Shown here: positions 1 through 8,749 of the stretch, piece after piece | How the letters are laid out: each line of letters starts with the position of its first letter | How positions within the stretch are numbered: the first letter of the stretch is position 1 | Source: Algoriphagus sp. | GTDB lineage: Bacteria > Bacteroidota > Bacteroidia > Cytophagales > Cyclobacteriaceae | Direction of reading: 5' to 3' | Assembly (NCBI RefSeq): GCF_024305035.1 | Contig: NZ_JAMWZB010000025.1 | Location: 18,930 to 82,929 of the forward strand | Length of the DNA: 64,000 nt | The notes under the pieces: model-generated | The model's input: only the letters and a program-made list of their open reading frames with translations | Told to the model about the DNA's origin: nothing | The model's database searches: none | Program-made: the position numbers and the translations under genes

Positions 1-1661
1 ACAAAAAACAAAATCAACACCCCGAAGGTCAGGCCTCTTCTTCCTGCGGTAGCTTGAATTATATGCTTATACTTGGACTCCAGAGAATCATAGCGTTGAT
101 TAAATCCATTGAAGAACCGTTGCACCCTGTTCAATTTGGTCTTCTTTTGCCCTTGAACAGGTTTCAAAAGCATTGCACATAAGGCAGGAGACAAGGTCAA
201 CGCATTGATCCCGGAAATGACAATGGCAATGGCCAGTGTGAGAGAAAATTGTCGATAGAAAATCCCAACTGGCCCTGAGAGGAAGCTTACGGGTACAAAA
301 ACCGCAGACATCACTAAGGTGATCGCCACAATTGCACCTCCAATTTCCTTCATAGCTTCTAAGGTAGCATCTAGGGAATTGAGGTGAAGGTCATGCATCT
401 TTACGTGCACCGCCTCCACCACTACGATTGCATTATCCACTACAATACCAATGGCTAAAACCAGAGCAAATAGCGTTAGCAAATTGATGGAAAACCCAAA
501 AAGCTGCATAAAAAAGAGGGTACCCACCAATGAAACTGGTACTGCAATCGCCGGTATCACGGTGGAACGAAAATCTTGCAGAAAAAGAAATACTACCAAA
601 AACACTAGAAGAAAAGCTTCAATAAGGGTTTTTACTACTTCAGCAATGGAGGCATCCAAGAACCGACTTACGTCGTAGGAAACATTGTAGGTCATACCTG
701 GAGGAAAGGAAGTATCTTGCAACTCATCCATCTTCGCTTTGATATTGGCAATGACCTCCCTAGCATTGGAACCTGGCCTTTGCTTGAGCATGATTGAGGC
801 TGAGGGACGACCATCGGTCATCGAGACCATATTGTAATCCAAAGCATCAAACTCGATATCAGCCACGTCCTTTAACCGAAGTAAAGAGCCGTCGGGAAGC
901 GCCTTTAATGTGATGTTTTCGTATTCTGCTTCTTCACTGAATTTCCCGGTATATTTTAGCACGTATTGCAAGGCCTGGGGGTCACGGTCTGAACTGATCC
1001 CAGATTTCCCCGGTGCTGCTTCCACATTCTGACTTTGAATAGCTTCGGTGATGTCTTGAGGGGAAATTGAATAGGCCGCCATTCGATCTGGTTTCATCCA
1101 TACCCGCATGGCATAATCCTTCATCCCCATAATTTCAGCACGACCTACTCCATCGATCCGCTTGAGTTCAGGGAGAATATTTATATCCGCAAAATTGTAT
1201 ACAAACTTCTCATCCTGTGAGTCATCGGTAGTTACTAAATTAAGGTAAAGCAGCATGCTGTTAACTTCCTTTTCGGTCATTACTCCTGCTCGGATTACCT
1301 CTTCGGGTAATTCATCGATAACCGTGGCAACCCGATTTTGTACATTTACTGCCGCTTGATCAGGATCTGTACCTACTTTGAAGACTATGGTAATAAGTGT
1401 AATTCCTGCATTCGTATTAACCGAATACATGTAGTCCATCCCCGGAACTCCATTGATTGCCCGCTCAAGTGGAGTAGCTACCGCCTTGGCTAATACTTCT
1501 GCATTGGCTCCAGTATATTTAGCTTCCACAGTCACCGATGGAGGCACTATATCAGGAAACTGGGTGATCGGAAGTGAAGTCAATGCTAGTAACCCCAAAA
1601 GCGTGATAAATACCGAAATAACAGTGGATAGAATCGGTCTTTTTATAAATAATTCTAGCAT
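1..1661 (-). CDS. RND efflux transporter, AcrB/HAE1 type (partial)
   Basis: Inner-membrane RND permease of a tripartite drug/solute efflux pump, driven by proton influx. About 553 codons are visible from the ATG at 1661; the C-terminal half lies beyond the left edge (the full family length is about 1040 residues). The N-terminus MLELFIKRPILS and a first membrane helix are typical. A porter domain follows, then a run of membrane helices containing the motif GIVVDNAIVVVE (read from about 415-450). In AcrB this motif carries two adjacent Asp (DD) of the proton relay; here the second is Asn. The fusion-protein gene lies directly upstream with an 10-nt gap, so the two form an operon. No outer-membrane TolC-like gene is visible; it may lie to the left. 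The family is certain, the substrate is not known. Confidence 0.95.
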   Translation of the reverse strand, partial: MLELFIKRPILSTVISVFITLLGLLALTSLPITQFPDIVPPSVTVEAKYTGANAEVLAKAVATPLERAINGVPGMDYMYSVNTNAGITLITIVFKVGTDPDQAAVNVQNRVATVIDELPEEVIRAGVMTEKEVNSMLLYLNLVTTDDSQDEKFVYNFADINILPELKRIDGVGRAEIMGMKDYAMRVWMKPDRMAAYSISPQDITEAIQSQNVEAAPGKSGISSDRDPQALQYVLKYTGKFSEEAEYENITLKALPDGSLLRLKDVADIEFDALDYNMVSMTDGRPSASIMLKQRPGSNAREVIANIKAKMDELQDTSFPPGMTYNVSYDVSRFLDASIAEVVKTLIEAFLLVFLVVFLFLQDFRSTVIPAIAVPVSLVGTLFFMQLFGFSINLLTLFALVLAIGIVVDNAIVVVEAVHVKMHDLHLNSLDATLEAMKEIGGAIVAITLVMSAVFVPVSFLSGPVGIFYRQFSLTLAIAIVISGINALTLSPALCAMLLKPVQGQKKTKLNRVQRFFNGFNQRYDSLESKYKHIIQATAGRRGLTFGVLILFF

Positions 1662-1671
1662 GATGGTTTAG

Positions 1672-2859
1672 TTAAAACGTACCAACAAATTGATCATAGG
1701 CGTCTTCTTTAGAAACAGGTACAGGCACTACGCGCGCTCCGTCGGAAACTTGTTGGATTCCTTCATAGACGATTTTATCCCCTGGCAGAAAGCTATCTGC
1801 CAAATAATAAAGCCCATAGCGTTGAATAGGCTTGAAACTTCTTACCCTAACCTTACCTTCTTTATCCACCAGATACACATAGGTGAAATCCTGAATCTCA
1901 AAAGTGGATTTTTGTGGGATTAAGAAGATATTCTCTAAGGTAGAATTCATCTGCACCCGACCAGAGGCTCCATGCTTAATCAACTGATTTGGATTCGGAA
2001 ATCGTACCCTAAAACCAATTGAACCTGTTCCTGATTCAATATCTCCTTCAGTAGTTTCCAAAATTCCTTTATGGGGATATATTTGGCCATCAGACAAAAT
2101 CAAGGTTAGCTCCTCGGTAATTTCTTTTGCTCCCCCCTTCGCAATTTTATCCCTCATGAAATTTAGGTACTCACTTTCATTCATCTTATAATAGGCAAAA
2201 ACAGAAGAGATGTCAGTAATGGAAGTAAGGAGGTCATTTTCGGTAACCAAACTACCGGTCTTGAACGGAATTCTATCCACCAATCCGTCAAAAGGCGCTT
2301 TGATTGTGGTATAGGACAAGCCCGTCAATGCGGATTTGAGTTTGGATTCTGCCTCGGCAATTTGAGAATTAGCCACAGTCATTTTTGATTTGGCTAACTC
2401 AAGCTCTGAGGCTGAAATTATGTTCTTATCTACTAAAATTTGAAGTCGTTCTACTTCTACTTTTGCTGCCTGTTGTTCCGCCTGAGCCCTAGCCAGATTC
2501 GCTCGGGCTGCATTTACCAATTCACTGTACTCGGCGCTGGACAATTGAAAAAGTTTTTGTCCTTTGGTAACAAATTGTCCTTCGTCGACAAAAATTTGAT
2601 CCACAAAACCTTCTACTTTGGACCGAACTTCTACAAATTGAATGGCTTGAATATCGGCTATATAAGCCTGAGGCACTTGCACTGTAGTGGGCAATAATTC
2701 CAACACCGGAATTTCTATTGCCTTTCTATTTTTCAATCTTCTCTTTTCTTTGGATTGACATGAAAAAAGAACTAGGAAGGGCAGTAATAGAAAAATAAGG
2801 ACATGGGAATGGTCAATGGTTTTCCTGACGGAAAAACAACTAGTCTTTTCGATATTCAT
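1672..2859 (-). CDS. RND membrane fusion protein (HlyD/AcrA family) lipoprotein
   Basis: Periplasmic adaptor that links the RND permease to an outer-membrane channel. I start it at the ATG of MNIEKTSCF (2859) rather than the longer in-frame start at 2892. From there the protein has a hydrophobic signal followed by a lipobox (LVLFSCQS), as expected for an inner-membrane-anchored AcrA-like lipoprotein. The order is lipoyl half (about residues 50-90, with VEGFVDQIFVDEGQFV), a helical hairpin rich in Ala, Glu and Lys (about 95-165), the second lipoyl half (TIKAPFDGLVDRI), and then beta-barrel and membrane-proximal domains. It is 395 residues, the normal size. It is cotranscribed with the permease downstream and preceded by a small exported protein gene. 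Confidence 0.93.
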   Translation of the reverse strand: MNIEKTSCFSVRKTIDHSHVLIFLLLPFLVLFSCQSKEKRRLKNRKAIEIPVLELLPTTVQVPQAYIADIQAIQFVEVRSKVEGFVDQIFVDEGQFVTKGQKLFQLSSAEYSELVNAARANLARAQAEQQAAKVEVERLQILVDKNIISASELELAKSKMTVANSQIAEAESKLKSALTGLSYTTIKAPFDGLVDRIPFKTGSLVTENDLLTSITDISSVFAYYKMNESEYLNFMRDKIAKGGAKEITEELTLILSDGQIYPHKGILETTEGDIESGTGSIGFRVRFPNPNQLIKHGASGRVQMNSTLENIFLIPQKSTFEIQDFTYVYLVDKEGKVRVRSFKPIQRYGLYYLADSFLPGDKIVYEGIQQVSDGARVVPVPVSKEDAYDQFVGTF

Positions 2860-2913
2860 ACTTTTGTAACTTGGATGATGGAAATAAAACAATCTTGTTT
2901 GACAGGCTCTCTG

Positions 2914-3255
2914 TCAGGGTGCATTAGCCCAGTTGAATTGAAGAAAGGGCTTGAAATCAAAATCGGCACTGGGGACTTGAGCATATCTCCTACTCAGTTT
3001 ACCACTTAGAAACCTCAGACCACTCATTTCTGATTTTCTATCTCCCCCTTTTATTGGTGAATGGCTTGTATTTTTTCGACGGAGCTGAATTGCTGAATTT
3101 AAAAAAGCCTTCTTCAAAACAAGCTGATCAACGATCAGTGTATTAGAAGATTCAAACTGCAAGATTTCATTTTGCAGCATAAACTCTTCCGAGTCTTGAA
3201 TAAAGACTAGACCCGAGAGCAGCATAGAGAAGAATATAAAGTGTGGTATTTTCAT
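2914..3255 (-). CDS. small exported hypothetical protein
   Basis: I do not recognise this 113-residue protein. It begins with MKIPHFIFFSMLLSGLVF, which looks like a signal peptide or membrane anchor. The body has no recognisable domain and the C-terminal part is rich in Arg, Ser and aromatic residues. It lies 54 nt upstream of the fusion-protein gene on the same strand, so it is probably the first gene of the efflux operon. A second small exported protein is encoded divergently at 3531. It could be an accessory or regulatory peptide of the pump, but this is only context. The region has ordinary codon use, which supports a real gene, but without homologues I cannot exclude a spurious ORF. Confidence 0.45.
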   Translation of the reverse strand: MKIPHFIFFSMLLSGLVFIQDSEEFMLQNEILQFESSNTLIVDQLVLKKAFLNSAIQLRRKNTSHSPIKGGDRKSEMSGLRFLSGKLSRRYAQVPSADFDFKPFLQFNWANAP

Positions 3256-3530
3256 TTTTCCACCACCAGACTTTAAATCAGAATTTGTGAATAAAAGCTT
3301 TAGAATTTTGCGAAAATATTATTGAGAGCGTGAAAAATTCAACTATTTTCAATTTTAATCCCTAATTTTTATGTGAATGGTACTTTGGTTTACCTGCTTG
3401 AACAGTTCCTTTCCGTACCATACGATTTTTTGATCCAAGCAAGATCTCATTTTTTAAAAAAAGCTAATCTCTTTTCTTTTTTTAAAAAACCTAATCAATG
3501 CCTTGAAGTTATCTTTAAAATTTTGATTGG

Positions 3531-3830
3531 ATGCGCTCAGTAATATCATTGGTGTTTCTTTTGGCATTGGGAGTTTTTGTCTACATCGGACAAAACGCTG
3601 CTAATTTGTCCAACCATGGTATTTTCTTCAGTTTGTATGAAATTTTAGATTCTGGACTCGAAGAAGAAAAAGAGGAAAAAGGAAAGTCCCTTGAATTGGA
3701 CACTCCTAAAGCCTGTTGTTATCACTTCTTTATTGAATTTAAAGTCATCCATGCGCACGCCTATTTTTTAGGAAGATATCAATTGGTATTACCCCCTTTG
3801 GGTTTGCCTCCCGAACCAATTTTAGTCTAA
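3531..3830 (+). CDS. small exported protein with Cys/His-rich middle
   Basis: Unrecognised 99-residue protein. The start MRSVISLVFLLALGVFVYIG is a clear signal peptide or membrane anchor. It is followed by an acidic Glu/Lys stretch (about residues 42-52), then ACCYHFF and VIHAHAYF (about 60-80), which bring two Cys and three His close together, and a Pro-rich end (LPPLGLPPEP). The Cys/His cluster could bind metal, as small proteins beside metal efflux pumps sometimes do, but this is inference. It is transcribed away from the efflux operon across a 275-nt gap that may hold two promoters. Size and signal sequence favour a real gene. Confidence 0.5.
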   Translation: MRSVISLVFLLALGVFVYIGQNAANLSNHGIFFSLYEILDSGLEEEKEEKGKSLELDTPKACCYHFFIEFKVIHAHAYFLGRYQLVLPPLGLPPEPILV

Positions 3831-4049
3831 ACTCCCAGAGGTTTACTCCATTTCCAAATGGAATGACTTGCTGATCCAATCAGCTAAGTCAGGAATTTAT
3901 CCCCAAAATCCTAAAAGTGGGATAAAGAGGGAGCCAAGTGTTCTCTAAAACAAAATCATCAAGATGAAAACTCTTCCGGTTAAATAGGGAAGAGCAAGTA
4001 TATCTGCAATTACAAAAATGAGTTGTCAAATCACTCTAAACTAAGCAAA

Positions 4050-4817
4050 ATGAAATTAAATTATAAGCTAGGAATAGCTAGCATGCTCCTACTATTTGTT
4101 ATGTTAACTTCTGTTCAAGCTCAAAATACCGGTACGATTGCAAAACTTCTTGAACTGGAAGAAAATCAATATTTTGCAGACCGGGACAGTGCTTATTTGG
4201 ACCCATACTACGGTTTGAAAAAGTTAATTTACGGTAACCGGAGATTTGCAGACGACAAAAGTATAAGGCCAAGACAGACTGATGCAGACTTGAAAAGTAA
4301 TGAGTTGGGTCAGGCGCCTTTTGCGACCATCATCGGGTGTGCGGACAGCCGTGTGCCCAATGAAATTATCTTTGATCAAGGGGTTGGAGATTTGTTTATT
4401 ACTCGTACTGCCGGTCAGGTAATGGCCGAAGCTTCCTATGGGACTATTGAGTATGCTACAGTAGTTCTTCAAACCAAATTAATCGTAGTCCTCGGGCATC
4501 AGTCCTGCGGTGCTGTAGATGCCGCCATGAAACTACCTGAAAACCCTCCGGGACACGTGGTCACCTTGATTAATGCCATTAAACCTGCATCTTTGAGAGC
4601 AAAGTCAGCCAACCTATCTCCAGATGATGCGCTCGACTTTGCGGTCAGAGAAAATGTAATCGAGCAAGTCAACATGCTTCGAAACTTGGAACCGGTATTG
4701 AGTAGGAAATCTGAAAATGGGGAAGTTCTTATCGTTGGGGCTGTTTACGATTTGGCATCTGGTTACGTCAATTTTATTGAAGAAACGATTACTAGCTTGC
4801 CAAAATTTTCAAACTAA
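4050..4817 (+). CDS. exported beta-class carbonic anhydrase
   Basis: Zinc enzyme that interconverts CO2 and bicarbonate. The beta-class zinc ligands are present: Cys97 with the Asp99-Arg101 dyad in CADSRVPNE, and His150 and Cys153 in HQSCGAV. I choose the ATG at 4050 (MKLNYKLGIAS) over an in-frame TTG at 4023, because the former starts right at a signal peptide (hydrophobic LLLFVMLTSVQAQ). The product should therefore act in the periplasm rather than in the cytosol where most beta-class enzymes work. At 255 residues it has the family's normal catalytic domain plus an N-terminal extension. A DUF2490 gene follows 51 nt downstream, so the two may be cotranscribed. Confidence 0.93.
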   Translation: MKLNYKLGIASMLLLFVMLTSVQAQNTGTIAKLLELEENQYFADRDSAYLDPYYGLKKLIYGNRRFADDKSIRPRQTDADLKSNELGQAPFATIIGCADSRVPNEIIFDQGVGDLFITRTAGQVMAEASYGTIEYATVVLQTKLIVVLGHQSCGAVDAAMKLPENPPGHVVTLINAIKPASLRAKSANLSPDDALDFAVRENVIEQVNMLRNLEPVLSRKSENGEVLIVGAVYDLASGYVNFIEETITSLPKFSN

Positions 4818-4834
4818 ATTGCAACCAAAAAAAT

Positions 4835-4855
4835 GGGCTAGGTCCGCCCTAGCCC
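4835..4855 (+). terminator. intercistronic hairpin, weak terminator
   Basis: An 8-bp GC-rich stem (GGGCTAGG at 4835-4842 and CCTAGCCC at 4848-4855) with a 5-nt loop lies just after the carbonic anhydrase stop and 14 nt before the DUF2490 ATG. No T-run follows, so it may act as an attenuator or an mRNA 3-prime stabiliser rather than a full terminator. Confidence 0.45.
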
Positions 4856-4868
4856 GCTATTTACCTTT

Positions 4869-5564
4869 ATGAAAAAACATTTATTGCTGGCTATTGCGAT
4901 TTTCACCGTATTCACTAGTCATGCCCAGTCAACAGTGGACGATGAACAGCTAGGTGCTTGGTACATGTATTTCTTTACCAAATCTTTTGAAAATAGCCGA
5001 TTTGGCATCCAAGGGGATTATCAGTTCCGTTATTGGGATTTTGGTTCAGATAAAGAGCAATTACTACTCCGTACTGGTTTCACTTACAATCCCCTAAATA
5101 CTAATATCCTTTTGACTGCGGGTTATGGATTTATTTCCTCCGGAGAATTCGGTGAAAGTCGGGAAAATATCGTCGAGCACAGGGTTTACCAAGAGGCGCT
5201 TATACCTCAGAAATTTGGTGGGCGGATATACCTGACCCATCGCTTCCGATTTGAGCAACGATGGGTGGATAACCAAGACACCCGTACTCGATACCGTTAC
5301 AATATATTTATGAATATCCCTTTGAACAGGAGCAAATTGGAGAAAAAAGCAGTCTATCTTGCTCTCTATAATGAGCTCTTTATTAACGGACAAAAATCAA
5401 TTGGTGATGGAAGAACGGTGGAATACTTTGATCGAAACCGAACTTATTTAGGATTAGGCTATGGTTTAAGGGACAACCTTCGAATGCAAGTTGGTTGGAT
5501 GAATCAAACCGTTGATCGCTTTAGCAAAGCACAAGCACAACTCAGTCTTCACCATAGCTTCTAA
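4869..5564 (+). CDS. DUF2490 family outer-membrane-like protein
   Basis: 231-residue protein with a signal peptide ending at SHAQ (residues 1-19). The rest reads as alternating aromatic and polar beta-strands (for example LGAWYMYFF, RFGIQGDYQFRYWDFG, RTYLGLGYGLRD) and ends in Phe (LSLHHSF), as in outer-membrane beta-barrels. This matches DUF2490, a Bacteroidota family of unknown function. It sits directly behind the periplasmic carbonic anhydrase gene and is followed by a strong terminator, so these two genes form a small transcription unit. A role in bicarbonate or small-ion permeation would fit but is a guess. Confidence 0.8.
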   Translation: MKKHLLLAIAIFTVFTSHAQSTVDDEQLGAWYMYFFTKSFENSRFGIQGDYQFRYWDFGSDKEQLLLRTGFTYNPLNTNILLTAGYGFISSGEFGESRENIVEHRVYQEALIPQKFGGRIYLTHRFRFEQRWVDNQDTRTRYRYNIFMNIPLNRSKLEKKAVYLALYNELFINGQKSIGDGRTVEYFDRNRTYLGLGYGLRDNLRMQVGWMNQTVDRFSKAQAQLSLHHSF

Positions 5565-5572
5565 AAAGACAA

Positions 5573-5608
5573 AAGCCCAAATCAGATTTCTGATTCGGGC
5601 TTTTTACT
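5573..5608 (+). terminator. rho-independent terminator after DUF2490 gene
   Basis: Stem formed by AAAGCCCAAATCAGA and TCTGATTCGGGCTTT with one mismatch and a tiny loop, ending in a T-run. It lies 9 nt after the stop codon of the DUF2490 gene. Confidence 0.85.
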
Positions 5609-5740
5609 TTCAAATCTGTCCAAGCCAAAATAGAAATAAAATTGGTTGGGACAACTTCCCTTTAATCACCGGATTACTAATTGAAATAAATAAACTAAAT
5701 CGCATTTCTATTCATTAAAACTAATTTGTGAATAAGGATC

Positions 5741-5777
5741 AAAAAAGGTTGGCTTCATTTAAATGAATTAACCCTTT
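5741..5777 (-). terminator. terminator of the sulfatase operon
   Basis: On the minus strand, GGGTT and AACC arms enclose the palindrome TTCATTTAAATGAA, and six Ts follow (the AAAAAA at 5741-5746 on the plus strand). It lies 13 nt beyond the stop codon of the last sulfatase and closes the five-gene minus-strand run. Confidence 0.7.
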
Positions 5778-5789
5778 CATGGTTCATCC

Positions 5790-7349
5790 CTATTTCAGCT
5801 CTAATTGCTCCACATTACCGGCTCCAGCCCCCCGAATCTGCTCATACAATTGAATCATCTCTTGAAGCTTTTCCGGATTGCTTTCTGCCAGATTGTTTTC
5901 CTGCCCAATGTCATCGGTCAAATTATACAATTGATAATCTTCGGCATTTCCCAATTCGATATTGACCTGACTCTGAACTGCCGGCCCTTGATAAGGCGGG
6001 ATCATCACCCAGTCCCCTTTTCGAAGGGCTGTTTTTGTAGTCGCCTCCAATACAAACTCCGAGCGCTCTTGCTGACTTTTACCCATGAAAGTTGCTAGCA
6101 AATTCTGACTATCCGGAGCGGTTGACTCCACCCCAACCAAATCCGCAATCGAAGCCATTAAATCAATCTGAGTTACCAAAGCATCAGACACGCCCGGCTC
6201 AATTTTCCCTTTCCAATAGGTTGCAAAAGGCACGCGAGTTCCAGCTTCAAATAAACTGTATTTTCCTCCACGAAGCGGTCCTGCAGGCGTATGATCTCCC
6301 AATTTCTCCACTGCCTCATCGTAATAGCCATCATTCAAAACCGGACCATTATCACTGCTGAATACAATCAGCGTATTTTCCAAAACCCCTTCTTCTTCCA
6401 GTGTCTTCAAAAACTCACCAATCACCCAGTCCGCCTCCAAAATCACATCTCCGCGAGGTCCCATTCCGGATTTTCCTTCAAATCTGGGATGAGGAGTTCT
6501 CGGAACATGAGGCTGCTGCAAAGCATAATACAGAAAGAACGGCTGACCGGAATTGGCTTTCTCTTTCACATAGCTTTGTGCCTTTTCCAAAAAATGATCT
6601 GCCATATCCACGTCACTCCATTTGGCTGCCTCCCCCCCTTTCATATAACCAATTCGAGGTACACCATTCACAATGCTGTTGTTATGCCCATGATGCCATT
6701 TCATTTCTACCAGCTCGGGATGAGTCAATGCTGTAGGTTCTCCGGGGAAATTCTCTTCATAACTTACCTCAATCGGATCACTCGGGTCCAAATTGACCAC
6801 ATAACCATCTTCGATATAGACGGTCGGAACTCTATCCTGAGTCGCTGCCAGAATATAAGAATAATCAAAGCCCACCTGATTAGGGCCCGGACTGATTTTT
6901 TCATTCCAATTTACATTTCCGGAGCCCAATCCCAAATGCCATTTGCCCACAATTCCCGTCGCATATCCCTGATCCCGGAGCAGTTTGGGCAGCGTGTATT
7001 GTGCCGTATCAATCAAAAGCGGAGCAGTTCCGGGAAGGATTTTAGCATTTTTATTTCGCCAAGGATAAGTTCCCGTCAAGATCGCATAGCGACTGGGCGA
7101 ACAGGTAGCCGAGGAAGCATAGCCATTGGTGAATTTCACTCCCCCATTAACCAGTCTATCCATATTTGGTGTTTCTAAAGTTCCTGCTTCATAAGCACTC
7201 ACATCCCCATAGCCCAAATCATCCAGATAAATAAAGACAATATTGGGTTTTTCTGTTGTGGATTCTTCCTGAACTTTCGCTTGCTGGCAACTGAAAAACA
7301 GGGCAATCGAACACAAAGAGAGGAATGAGGAAATCTGGGTTATTTTCAT
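5790..7349 (-). CDS. type I sulfatase, lipoprotein
   Basis: Removes sulfate esters from a polysaccharide or oligosaccharide. This is an S1-family sulfatase: the motif CSPSRYAILTG starts at Cys83, which would be converted to formylglycine (C-x-P-x-R), and the metal-binding NIVFIYLDDLGYGD lies at about residues 36-49. KWHLG and the SSDNG motif (about residue 335) are also present. The N-terminus carries a lipobox (ALFFSCQQ, Cys21), so it is likely anchored on the outer membrane or in the periplasm. It is 519 residues, normal for the family. It is the last of five cotranscribed genes and starts 11 nt after the previous sulfatase. Subfamily and sulfate position cannot be read from sequence alone; it differs clearly from its three relatives here. 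Confidence 0.95.
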   Translation of the reverse strand: MKITQISSFLSLCSIALFFSCQQAKVQEESTTEKPNIVFIYLDDLGYGDVSAYEAGTLETPNMDRLVNGGVKFTNGYASSATCSPSRYAILTGTYPWRNKNAKILPGTAPLLIDTAQYTLPKLLRDQGYATGIVGKWHLGLGSGNVNWNEKISPGPNQVGFDYSYILAATQDRVPTVYIEDGYVVNLDPSDPIEVSYEENFPGEPTALTHPELVEMKWHHGHNNSIVNGVPRIGYMKGGEAAKWSDVDMADHFLEKAQSYVKEKANSGQPFFLYYALQQPHVPRTPHPRFEGKSGMGPRGDVILEADWVIGEFLKTLEEEGVLENTLIVFSSDNGPVLNDGYYDEAVEKLGDHTPAGPLRGGKYSLFEAGTRVPFATYWKGKIEPGVSDALVTQIDLMASIADLVGVESTAPDSQNLLATFMGKSQQERSEFVLEATTKTALRKGDWVMIPPYQGPAVQSQVNIELGNAEDYQLYNLTDDIGQENNLAESNPEKLQEMIQLYEQIRGAGAGNVEQLELK

Positions 7350-7360
7350 AGGTTCAAGTT

Positions 7361-8749
7361 TTAATTATTGATGGGTTGCGTCAAAAGATAGGTTTTATCG
7401 TAAAGGTCACGTTGTCTTGCTTTCCACTCGGCACCCTCCAAGAAAACTGGATGTGGCAATGCAAGGTCCCAATCCCCAAGTTTTTTGAGTAGTTCCTGGG
7501 TGATTTCGGGATACTCATTTGCTAGATTATTGAGTTCTGAGGGATCTCGAGAAAGATCAAATAGCAAAGGCAGACGATCGGGCAACCGGATCAGCTTCCA
7601 ATTGTCCTCCAAAATGCCCGCTGAGATCGTAAAACGCCAGGTTAGACTGGGATGCGGAGCTTCACTTTTTTCTCCCAAAACATAAGGCATTAAGTTTTTG
7701 CCGTCCAGCTTTTCAGTTTCGAAATTTATCCCAGCCGCTTCCAAAAAAGTAGGCATCAAATCGAGTGAAGAGATTGCTTGATCGAATCGGGAATTGGCCG
7801 GAATTTTGGCTGGCCATTTTATCATAAAAGGAACGCGTAGGCCCCCTTCGAGTAAAATTCCCTTTTGACCATTGTAGGGTGCATTGAGCGAAGCATTGCT
7901 GTCCACAGGACCACCGTTGTCACTGAGGAAAACCACAATTGTATTTTCCTCCAATCCTTCCGATTCAAGCGCATTCAGGATTTTACCCACATTTTGATCC
8001 AATCGATGTACCATGGCCAAATAGGTCCTTCGATCGGGATCTTGGATGTGGGCAAACAAAGCCAAATCTTCCTCAGTCGCTTGCAAAGGAGCGTGAGGGG
8101 CATTAAAGGAGGCATAGAGGAAGAAGGGTTCATCACTATGTCTTCTAATAAAATCCACACATTCGTCTCCCTTGTCATCAGTCAAATAAGTGATCGCTTG
8201 TGGTTTTTTGTAATTGCTGATCAATGGCGTCAAATAGCCTTTTCCTTCGGGTTCTGATTTGAAATAATGATGCCCTCCTCCAAGGTATCCCCAAAACTCA
8301 TCAAACCCGCGATTGAGCGGATGAAACTGTTCCTGCGAACCCAAATGCCATTTCCCTACCAATCCAGTCACATACCCGGCTTCTTTCAGTCGATCAGCCA
8401 TGGTTTTTTGATCCACCGGCAAGCCGGCAAAAGCAGGATCAAATCCCTTTTGATTTTCCGCCAGGTTATTGTCATAGCCGAAGGTTACCTGATTTCTTCC
8501 TGTCAACAATCCCGCCCGAGAAGGACTACAAACCGGAGCAGAAACGTAGCCTTGTGTAAACTGAACTCCGGATTTTGCAATCGCATCGATATTCGGTGTT
8601 TGAATCTGATTACTTCCCGTCAAGCTCAAGTCAGCGTAGCCCAGATCATCTGCCAAAATCAGAATGATATTGGGTTTTTGCTCTTGGGCAACACTGAAGA
8701 AACCCAATCCAAAGATCAGAAATAAAAATATCCCTATCGTTTTATTCAT
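7361..8749 (-). CDS. type I sulfatase, exported
   Basis: S1-family sulfatase of 462 residues. I start at the ATG of MNKTIGIFLFLIFGLG (8749), which gives a clean signal peptide ending near VAQ; the open frame runs further upstream but that part is not coding, and an ATG at 8761 is the other option. Metal-site residues lie in NIILILADDLGYADL, the formylglycine motif CSPSRAGLLTG has its Cys at position 74, and KWHLG and LSDNGG follow. The gene overlaps the end of the GH43 gene by 8 nt, so translation is probably coupled. Soluble periplasmic location is expected, in contrast to the lipoprotein sulfatase after it. Confidence 0.94.
   Translation of the reverse strand: MNKTIGIFLFLIFGLGFFSVAQEQKPNIILILADDLGYADLSLTGSNQIQTPNIDAIAKSGVQFTQGYVSAPVCSPSRAGLLTGRNQVTFGYDNNLAENQKGFDPAFAGLPVDQKTMADRLKEAGYVTGLVGKWHLGSQEQFHPLNRGFDEFWGYLGGGHHYFKSEPEGKGYLTPLISNYKKPQAITYLTDDKGDECVDFIRRHSDEPFFLYASFNAPHAPLQATEEDLALFAHIQDPDRRTYLAMVHRLDQNVGKILNALESEGLEENTIVVFLSDNGGPVDSNASLNAPYNGQKGILLEGGLRVPFMIKWPAKIPANSRFDQAISSLDLMPTFLEAAGINFETEKLDGKNLMPYVLGEKSEAPHPSLTWRFTISAGILEDNWKLIRLPDRLPLLFDLSRDPSELNNLANEYPEITQELLKKLGDWDLALPHPVFLEGAEWKARQRDLYDKTYLLTQPINN

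Noticed and set aside
6291..7178. 295-codon ORF on the plus strand
   Set aside because: It lies wholly antisense to a sulfatase gene and its translation is Ile/His/Arg-rich with no domain.
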